From SHAN690 sp040905305 (GTDB taxonomy: Bacteria; Bacteroidota; Bacteroidia; Flavobacteriales_G; Salibacteraceae): a stretch of 5,139 nt of DNA. The position numbers and the translations under genes were made by a program. The notes under the pieces are model-generated. The model was not told where the DNA came from. It ran no database searches and saw nothing but the letters and a program-made list of their open reading frames with translations. The stretch spans positions 1-5,139 of the forward strand of contig JBBDRU010000213.1 in assembly GCA_040905305.1 (NCBI GenBank), written 5' to 3'. Shown piece after piece: positions 1-5,139 of the stretch. Positions within the stretch are counted from its first letter, which is position 1; every line of letters starts with the position of its first letter.

Positions 1-117
1 TGTTTGAAACTGTGGTGCATCGATGAAGCTGAGGTCGGTCTTTTTTCCGAAAAATCCCTCACAATTAGTCAATGTTAGCAGTAAAAAAATAACCAGATAT
101 GAAGTTAATTTACTCAT
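1..117 (-). CDS. Predicted lipoprotein, N-terminal 39 codons only (runs off left edge)
   Basis: An ATG at 117-115 shares four bases (ATGA) with the stop of the PorV-like gene, and the frame stays open through base 1. The peptide begins MSKLTSYLVIFLLLTLTNCE and continues GFFGKKTDLSFIDAPQFQT. Lys3, a hydrophobic core at about residues 7-17 and the lipobox L16-T17-N18-C19 make a type II (lipoprotein) signal peptide; Cys19 would become the lipidated N-terminus. Residue +2 is Glu, followed by GFFGKK. There is no acidic cluster just after the Cys like the surface-export signals described in Capnocytophaga and Bacteroides, so surface versus periplasmic location is open. Asn at -1 is less usual than Gly, Ala or Ser, but Asn and Ser occur there in Bacteroidota lipoproteins. 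The function cannot be told from 39 residues. Its coupled position argues that it works with the receptor and barrel protein. Confidence 0.8.
   Translation of the reverse strand, partial: MSKLTSYLVIFLLLTLTNCEGFFGKKTDLSFIDAPQFQT
114..117 (-). other. ATGA stop/start overlap between PorV-like and lipoprotein genes
   Basis: The coding strand reads GAG-AATGAG across this site (AGA GAA TGA in one frame, ATG AGT AAA in the other). The PorV-like stop TGA and the lipoprotein start ATG share bases. This is the classic coupled junction and is the main reason, with the signal peptide, for accepting the short edge gene. Confidence 0.8.
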
Positions 118-1121
118 TCTCTTTTGTCATTATTGATCATGAAATCTAAGCCAAATGCGTGAAGTGTTCCGAGGTATTGTGTGGCATTTACACCGTAGTT
201 TACCATCATCGTATTGCGCCCAAATCTTGCTTTATATCCAAACCCCATGGTTGGGAGGTTTTCGCCCTTAACATTTAGCTTGTAACCTGCCCGCACAAAG
301 AATAAGTTTTTAAACGCGTATTCAACTCCGATTCGAATGTTTTCGCTGTTGTCATTTGGATGTTCTAACTGCACTGCTAACATAAGGCTTTGCATGTCTG
401 TTTTCCACGGTTTCATAGATGCCCCCAATCGAAAGATGGTTGGCAAAGAATATTTATCGAGGCTAAGCGGTTTGCGGTTAAAATCTACCATAACCTCGTC
501 ACCAGAAAGGATGGAGTTTCCGCCAAAATTGTGAACCACAATGCCAAACTTTAAATCTTTTACATCCGTTGAGTAAAGGAATCCCAAATCTGCTGCAACG
601 GTCGTGTTGGTGTATTGTGCCAGACGCTCATGTACCATTTTTAAATTTAGACCAAAACTGAATCGGTCTGAAAGAAGTTTTGAATAGGCCAAACCTCCTG
701 CGAGCTGGTTCGCATAAAAATACTCACCTGTGCCGTTAGGTTGAAATTCGGTACGCACTTTCATGGCTCCTGATGAAAGGTAATTAAGGTTTAGCCCCAA
801 TGCGCTCGTGCTTGATTTAAGCGGCACACTTCCGCTAAGCCAGGATTGATGAATACCTGCTCCTAAAGCCAAGTCGCTGATGGCGAAATAAATACCTTTG
901 GTTTGTGCCAATAAAGCGGTGTTATGAACGGTGGACATCCCATCGGCTGCGAGTGTGAGGTTGGCACCACTGAGCGCCATTGATCGTGGACTTACATCAT
1001 TTTTCAAAAACGTAAGGCTGGAAACACCGGCACGTTGACCACCCAAATTAGTGAGCAGTTGGGCTTGCGATATTTGGCCGATCAGCAAGGTGAAAATGAT
1101 ATGTAAGATGATGTGCTTCAC
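114..1121 (-). CDS. PorV/PorQ-family (UPF0164, FadL-like) outer-membrane barrel protein
   Basis: Complete 335-residue protein. Residues 1-20 are a signal peptide ending SQA before Gln21. The family N-terminus follows: AGVSSLTFLKNDVSPRSMAL (31-50), then SGANLTLAADGMST and HNTALLA (66-72). Most relatives have an NPA motif here (Asn-Pro-Ala); this protein has Asn67-Thr68-Ala69. Later family signatures are DLGFLYS and LKFGIVVHNFG (178-200), LPTIFRLGAS (226-235), IRIGVEYAFKNLFFVRAGYK (262-281) and a terminal strand LHAFGLDFMI. Alternating strand patterns fit a FadL-type outer-membrane barrel. In the type IX secretion system PorV shuttles cargo and PorQ anchors it; this protein is shorter than typical PorV and sits beside a TonB receptor, so it is probably a paralogue and no por symbol is given. 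The start is GTG at 1121-1119; the next in-frame Met is residue 48, which would delete the signal peptide. It overlaps the receptor stop by one base and the next gene by four. Confidence 0.9.
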   Translation of the reverse strand: MKHIILHIIFTLLIGQISQAQLLTNLGGQRAGVSSLTFLKNDVSPRSMALSGANLTLAADGMSTVHNTALLAQTKGIYFAISDLALGAGIHQSWLSGSVPLKSSTSALGLNLNYLSSGAMKVRTEFQPNGTGEYFYANQLAGGLAYSKLLSDRFSFGLNLKMVHERLAQYTNTTVAADLGFLYSTDVKDLKFGIVVHNFGGNSILSGDEVMVDFNRKPLSLDKYSLPTIFRLGASMKPWKTDMQSLMLAVQLEHPNDNSENIRIGVEYAFKNLFFVRAGYKLNVKGENLPTMGFGYKARFGRNTMMVNYGVNATQYLGTLHAFGLDFMINNDKRE

Positions 1122-1123
1122 TA
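1119..1123 (-). other. TAGTG stop/start overlap with GTG initiation of the PorV-like gene
   Basis: On the coding strand the receptor's last codons read TTC AGA TTT TAG, and the G of TAG is the first base of the GTG that starts the PorV-like gene. No purine-rich ribosome site precedes it. The GTG is the only start that yields the signal peptide MKHIILHIIF. The arrangement suggests termination-reinitiation coupling at a weaker start codon. Confidence 0.8.
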
Positions 1124-3958
1124 AAATCTGAATGATATACCGTATAGTATTTGACGAGGACTTGAAAATCGCGCTGGGTCGGTGGGTGGAGTGCTTCTGT
1201 CAAGCGGATCAGGATAGGCTAGATCACGCCAACCATCAGGAACCGGATCTCCAAATTCGTAAGCTCTGCCAGTAACTGGATTTACAATTTGCGCATTTCT
1301 GCGGTTGAAAATGTTTTTGACCTCAAGGCTCAAAGAAACACCACGATCGTTTTTGGTTATAAAATCACGACTTATTTTCAGATCAACCCAAGACCAGTAT
1401 TCTCCTATTTCAGCGTTGGGTTGATTAAAATCACGGACATAAATCGGTCGGCCGATATCGTTGGTGCCATTCTCGAGGTGAGGGGTATATCGCAGTCCGG
1501 ATTTATATGTAGCAGAAAGGAAAAACCGGAATCCTTCAAGAGGTATTTTCCAGAGTTTCATGGTGCTGTCCGGGGTGAAGATTATACCACCTTTAAAATC
1601 CCAAGGCCTGTCCCATGCGAGGTATTGCTCCTTGGTGGTATTCACAAGTCCGGTTTGCCGAATTTGAAGAAGAGACTCTACGGCTGAGTTGGATTTTCCC
1701 GTTGCTACCTGATATGCACCATTTAAAAACGTACGCACGTTTTTACCTAACCTGAAGTTAAGTCCTAATTCAAGGCCCAAAATTCTGGCATAATCTTGAT
1801 TTATGGAGGTAGTGTGATCAACAAGCCTTCCCGTTTGGTCTTCCAGTACAAGCGTTCGTGACACGATATAGTCATACTTGTCGTTATTGAAAGCTGTAAA
1901 GGTTATGCCAAGGCTTTTGGTTACCTGAGACTTTACGCCAAGCTCATAAGAAACGGTGGTTTCGGGTTTTAGGTTTGGATTACCGATGCGTGATAAATAT
2001 CCCCGATCCTGAAAAACCGGATCCAGTCCTGCGTACACAAAGCGCGGGTGTGGCAATCGCATGCTGTGACCATAGTTAAAATATAAAACATTGTTTTCAG
2101 TAACCGGAAACGAAACGTTTATTCTCGGAAGCAATCGCGCTTGAAACAACCTTCCTGCAATTGGTATTGTACGTTCGCTGTATTGTTCGCGCACTTCATC
2201 AATTATCAACGCTTCAGGATTGTCAATGGCATCATCCACAAAAGATCCAAATGCCCAGTAATTTAATCGCAAGCCTAAGGTGGTATTGATGCCTTTATAA
2301 ACGATGTTATCTTCAACGAATAAACCACCATTCGCTGCATTGGCAGCCCAAATATCATTGCTTGATCCTACACTGATGGCTGGTGTAGTAAGCGTATCAT
2401 TTATTTCAATAGGCGCGCCAACCCACGGGCTGGAAACATCAGCCCATTGATATTGAGTCTCTTTATGTTCCTGTCCAAATGTCCACTTATGCACTTTTGA
2501 TGAAGGATAATAGCTCACCACATTCTTGATGGTGTATTCCTGCACATAATGATCGTGCCATACAGTGCTGATTCCACCATTATTAACCAATCCGGTAGGC
2601 GCATTGACATAGATGATCGATTCATCAGGGTTAAACAATGTAACCGGATCTGTTATTATGCTGCGAGGGTCGTAAATCTGATCGATCGTTTCTTCCCTGA
2701 ACGGTCTTCCATTTGCATCAGCTCGTAAATTGGTGAACAAACGTCCGAAGTTGCTTCTCACACTCCATTTATTGCTAGGAAAACTATAGTTTAATCCAAA
2801 AACGGTGAGGTTTGATTGGTGAGTATAAGTAGTAGCATTGTCTAAATTGTTGCTAAAATTATATTGAAAGCCAGGTCTTACAATGGCATCAAATCCCACA
2901 ATTTGCAGTGAGCGTGTGTTTTGGTTGATGTTTAGCGAGTGCTGATTGGTTAAAAATATTTTGAAGCCCGGCCTGATGGTGTAAGCTAGTTTTACCGTGT
3001 TTGACCATTTATTATCTTGCCTTGGTGCCCAAAGCGAATCGTTTTTGCTAAAAAGGGAAGAATGTAACTGATTTGCTTCTGCTCCAAAATAGGTGTCGGT
3101 CAACCTAACGTTTGCCGATGTAAAAAGGGTAAGTTTCTTTTTGGTAAAAGGTATTGGTGTTGAAAGTGATGCTTCCCAAATATCGGTATTCCAGGCTGAA
3201 CCTTGATTTCTATTGGTCAGGTAATTATCTGTTAACCAGCTTCCGGACACTTGAAGTTCATCGCCTCCTTCTCTGATCCGGGTGGAAATCACCCCGGATG
3301 AACCATCGCCAAACTCGGCTCCGGCACCACCGGTAACTACCTTAATATCTTCTATAGAGGATGAACTAACATCAACTCCAAAACCCGTTCCAGCAAGTGG
3401 ATCCTGGGCTGATATTCCATCTACCACGTATTGGGTTTCATAAACCCTGCCGCCTCTTATCTGCAAACCATCAGGGTTTTCGCTTACTCCGGCTTGCATT
3501 TTAACGATATCCTGCACTTCGCGCACCGTCATTTCCTTTATGTCATCTCTTGAAATCCTTATCTCAGATTTGCCACTTTCAAGATCCACGATTTGCTCTC
3601 CAACAACAATTACTTCCTGCAAGGTGTTTGACCTAAAACTCATCTTAGAATTCAATACACGGGTTTCGCCCTTTTTCAGGGTAATTCCGTTATAGAGTTG
3701 ATCGCTGTAGCCAACAAACGAAACTTTCACTGAATAATCACCGGATTTAATGTTCTTGATTTCGTATGTGCCGTTCATATCCGTGCTGGTTCCAACGTAT
3801 GTTCCAACCAGGATCACGGTGGCTCCGGGAATCGTTTCACCCGTTTCCTTATCATAAACGGTACCTTTTAACGTAGCTGTTTGCCCCATCATTTGTTGGC
3901 TTGCACATATCGCAACGATCAATGTTATAGTGCCGATGATTTTACCAGTTAAACTCAT
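1121..3958 (-). CDS. TonB-dependent outer-membrane receptor with CarboxypepD_reg-like N-terminal domain
   Basis: Complete 945-residue TonB-dependent transporter, expected in the outer membrane, importing an unknown ligand with energy from TonB-ExbBD. Residues 1-26 are a Sec signal peptide (core IIGTITLIVAICAS, likely cleavage near MMGQ-TA). Residues 28-107 are a CarboxypepD_reg-like beta-sandwich (LKGTVYDKETGETIPGATV, then DMNGTYEIKNIKSGDYSVKV and FVGY). LQEVIVVGE at 113-121 is the probable TonB-box region. The plug spans ~122-235, with LQIRGGR and YVVDGI at 165-182 and GGAGAEFGDGSSGVIS at 210-225. The rest is the barrel, including GNPNLKPE at 659-666, WDRPWDFKGG at 782-791 and VKNIFNRRNA at 880-889. 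It ends ILYGISFRF, with the terminal Phe typical of BAM-assembled barrels. There is no type IX sorting domain. The ATG at 3958 is the only start that keeps the signal peptide; no Shine-Dalgarno is visible, as is usual in Bacteroidota. No SusD gene follows, so it is not a classical SusCD pair; the substrate cannot be read from sequence. Confidence 0.95.
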   Translation of the reverse strand: MSLTGKIIGTITLIVAICASQQMMGQTATLKGTVYDKETGETIPGATVILVGTYVGTSTDMNGTYEIKNIKSGDYSVKVSFVGYSDQLYNGITLKKGETRVLNSKMSFRSNTLQEVIVVGEQIVDLESGKSEIRISRDDIKEMTVREVQDIVKMQAGVSENPDGLQIRGGRVYETQYVVDGISAQDPLAGTGFGVDVSSSSIEDIKVVTGGAGAEFGDGSSGVISTRIREGGDELQVSGSWLTDNYLTNRNQGSAWNTDIWEASLSTPIPFTKKKLTLFTSANVRLTDTYFGAEANQLHSSLFSKNDSLWAPRQDNKWSNTVKLAYTIRPGFKIFLTNQHSLNINQNTRSLQIVGFDAIVRPGFQYNFSNNLDNATTYTHQSNLTVFGLNYSFPSNKWSVRSNFGRLFTNLRADANGRPFREETIDQIYDPRSIITDPVTLFNPDESIIYVNAPTGLVNNGGISTVWHDHYVQEYTIKNVVSYYPSSKVHKWTFGQEHKETQYQWADVSSPWVGAPIEINDTLTTPAISVGSSNDIWAANAANGGLFVEDNIVYKGINTTLGLRLNYWAFGSFVDDAIDNPEALIIDEVREQYSERTIPIAGRLFQARLLPRINVSFPVTENNVLYFNYGHSMRLPHPRFVYAGLDPVFQDRGYLSRIGNPNLKPETTVSYELGVKSQVTKSLGITFTAFNNDKYDYIVSRTLVLEDQTGRLVDHTTSINQDYARILGLELGLNFRLGKNVRTFLNGAYQVATGKSNSAVESLLQIRQTGLVNTTKEQYLAWDRPWDFKGGIIFTPDSTMKLWKIPLEGFRFFLSATYKSGLRYTPHLENGTNDIGRPIYVRDFNQPNAEIGEYWSWVDLKISRDFITKNDRGVSLSLEVKNIFNRRNAQIVNPVTGRAYEFGDPVPDGWRDLAYPDPLDRSTPPTDPARFSSPRQILYGISFRF
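3942..3958 (-). other. 17-base gene overlap: TonB receptor start inside the end of the upstream gene
   Basis: The receptor ATG (3958-3956) lies inside the last codons of the Ig/GATase-like gene, whose TAA is at 3944-3942, in a different frame. The bases just before the ATG (TACTGAACG) hold no Shine-Dalgarno sequence. Initiation therefore probably depends on ribosomes arriving from the upstream gene, or on Bacteroidota-type leader recognition; which of these applies is inference. Confidence 0.85.
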
Positions 3959-5139
3959 CGTTCAGTACTTTGTCAAAAAGTTGGTTGATAGCGGTTTGGT
4001 CGCCATTTATTTTATGTAATTCCACTGAAAAGAAAACAAAATTGGTGTTTCCGCCACTGCTTCTAGTGACACCTACATTTTTTGGACCTTCCCACCCATT
4101 GTTTTTGGTGAGTTGCGCTGTGTAAATGACCTGAGCATCACTGGAAGGGTAAATAGGGTCAAGACCTGAAATAAAGGTATTGCTCATCAGGTCAGGATAT
4201 CCTGGAACGTTTGCTATGAGCATAGAGTCAATTGGCAGACGCGACTGACCCTGGGATGTACTTAGACTATCAATTGGTAAAATGCCAAACAATGCGCTAC
4301 CTGTGCTGAAGCCATTAGGAAAACTCGAGGAAAGAAAGAGCTTACCACCGCCTTCAATGTAGTTCTGAATGGAGCTGGAGGCAAATTCTAAAATGATATC
4401 CTCGGCTTTGGTTTGAAGGTTGGTGAAGGTGACATCATTGGCATACATGATCACCTGTTCATACTGAGAAAGCAACAAACTGAACGTTGGCATCCAAATA
4501 GGTGGTTGATTGGAAGCTTGATTGCTAATAAAGTCAATAAAGTCGTAATCAATTGACAATGCGTTGAGGTTTGACTTATAAAACCCGTCAGGTTGAGCTG
4601 AGTTGGCACTGACCAATAGTAGATCACTCGTTTTACCCCTAACAAATACATTTTGTAACGTATCAACTTGACTATATGAGCCTGCAATATCCAACGCTCT
4701 GATGTAAAATGTGTTTTGAGCGTTGAGTTCCAGACCATCAATAGACTCCCCAGCCTGGTCGTAAGCATAATATAGTTTGCTTGCGGTTAAACCCGATGCT
4801 TCAGGATTGTCCGGCATAACAGTTGCAAGCGCTCGTCCTGGAGAAATACTCACCCAATCTTCATCATTGATTTTTAGTTCAATGGCTTGTAAAGTGTTTA
4901 TTCCATCGGCATCATTCACTTCCCATGTCAACGTCATTAGGTTAAAAGCGGAATCTGAAGGAATCAGTTCTTTCAAAAACTCAGCTTCTGGCGGGGTGTT
5001 TTTAAGGGGAATTTTTAAGTAAGCAGGGGTTTTATCTTTTGCATTTTTATCATCTACAGCCCGTACCCAAAAATCGATATCAACAGTGTCGCTGCCTGCA
5101 TTAATAGAGAAAAGAAAGGTGCTATCCAGCCGTGTCGTA
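3942..5139 (-). CDS. Exported Ig/FN3-like repeat protein with cysteine-free GATase1/ThuA-like C-terminal domain (N-terminus outside window)
   Basis: The frame is open to the window edge, first full codon at 5138, giving about 398 visible residues. An apparent start at 4976 is an internal TTG inside a continuous coding frame and is not the real start. Visible residues 1-50 end one beta-sandwich (IDFWVRAVDD, then a charged loop and YLKIPLKNTPPEAEF). Residues ~55-168 form a second, with LTWEVNDADG near its start and FYIRALDIAGSYS near its end; the F-x-I/V-R-A-x-D strand recurs in both, as in FN3/Y_Y_Y-like domains. Residues ~170-398 look like a Rossmann-type domain: strand SDLLLVSAN, strand YEQVIMYAND, helix-turn-strand IQNYIEGGGKLFLSSSFPNG, and a final strand FVFFSVELHKI followed by a helix. 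That order resembles GATase1-like/ThuA folds. The visible part has no cysteine, so a Cys-nucleophile amidotransferase is excluded; a binding or structural role is more likely. It overlaps the TonB receptor gene by 17 bases. The domain assignment is by pattern, not search; precise function is unknown. Confidence 0.8.
   Translation of the reverse strand, partial: TTRLDSTFLFSINAGSDTVDIDFWVRAVDDKNAKDKTPAYLKIPLKNTPPEAEFLKELIPSDSAFNLMTLTWEVNDADGINTLQAIELKINDEDWVSISPGRALATVMPDNPEASGLTASKLYYAYDQAGESIDGLELNAQNTFYIRALDIAGSYSQVDTLQNVFVRGKTSDLLLVSANSAQPDGFYKSNLNALSIDYDFIDFISNQASNQPPIWMPTFSLLLSQYEQVIMYANDVTFTNLQTKAEDIILEFASSSIQNYIEGGGKLFLSSSFPNGFSTGSALFGILPIDSLSTSQGQSRLPIDSMLIANVPGYPDLMSNTFISGLDPIYPSSDAQVIYTAQLTKNNGWEGPKNVGVTRSSGGNTNFVFFSVELHKINGDQTAINQLFDKVLNDEFNW

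Noticed and set aside
337..534. 65-residue plus-strand open frame
   Set aside because: It lies antisense within the PorV-like gene, has no recognisable domain, and the opposite strand shows clear family motifs.
1289..1687. 132-residue plus-strand open frame
   Set aside because: It is antisense to the conserved C-terminal part of the TonB receptor, with unlikely composition and no motif; a shadow of the real gene.
3276..3299. Inverted repeat ATCCGGGTG / CACCCCGGAT that could form a hairpin with one bulged base
   Set aside because: It lies inside the codons for the conserved plug segment SSGVISTRIR, has no T-run, and is not near a gene boundary; most likely a by-product of the coding sequence.
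3893..3907. Possible lipobox (VAIC) in the TonB receptor signal peptide
   Set aside because: Ile at -1 does not fit a lipobox, and the protein is an outer-membrane barrel with a standard cleavage region a few residues later.
4451..4768. 105-residue minus-strand open frame
   Set aside because: It is an alternative frame inside the Ig/GATase-like gene, with no domain or signal peptide.
4974..4976. Apparent start of the Ig/GATase-like gene at 4976
   Set aside because: The codon is TTG, the same frame is open upstream to the window edge, and the upstream residues (for example IDFWVRAVDD) fit the repeat pattern of the protein. The true start lies beyond 5139.
4777..5022. 81-residue plus-strand open frame
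   Set aside because: It is antisense to the Ig-like repeat region, with no supporting features.
1..5139. Search for promoters, terminators, RNA genes, CRISPR arrays, insertion sequences and long repeats
   Set aside because: There is no intergenic DNA; all bases belong to the four overlapping genes, and no repeated units or tRNA-like structures were seen by eye.

Overview
The window is an ordinary-looking stretch of a Bacteroidota chromosome, probably Cytophagales or a relative; the genus is not resolvable from sequence alone. Four things suggest this: a TonB-dependent receptor with an N-terminal CarboxypepD_reg-like domain, an outer-membrane protein of the PorV/PorQ family, start codons without a clear Shine-Dalgarno sequence, and moderate GC (low to mid forties by eye).

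Everything coding lies on the minus strand, so the transcript runs from the right edge to the left. In order it contains: (1) the C-terminal ~398 residues of a protein with Ig/FN3-like beta-sandwich repeats and a C-terminal Rossmann-like domain resembling class I glutamine amidotransferase/ThuA folds, but without any cysteine (5139-3942, start outside the window); (2) a complete 945-residue TonB-dependent receptor (3958-1121); (3) a complete 335-residue PorV/PorQ-family barrel protein starting with GTG (1121-114); (4) the first 39 codons of a predicted lipoprotein with lipobox LTNC (117-1), cut by the left edge. The last is too short to stand out in a simple ORF scan but is clear in the frame.

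All three junctions overlap, by 17, 1 (TAGTG) and 4 (ATGA) bases. There is no intergenic DNA, so no promoter, terminator, RNA gene, riboswitch, CRISPR array or mobile element could be supported. The genes are almost certainly one operon with translational coupling. Every product is predicted to be exported and to act at the cell envelope: one TonB-energised outer-membrane transporter, one FadL-type barrel, at least one lipoprotein, and a multi-domain protein likely exposed to periplasm or surface. No SusD-like partner, enzyme or regulator is visible, so the substrate is unknown. The most interesting reading is that this is a compact, uncharacterised envelope cassette pairing a TonB receptor with a PorV paralogue away from any visible type IX secretion genes. 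That is inference; the individual families are known.
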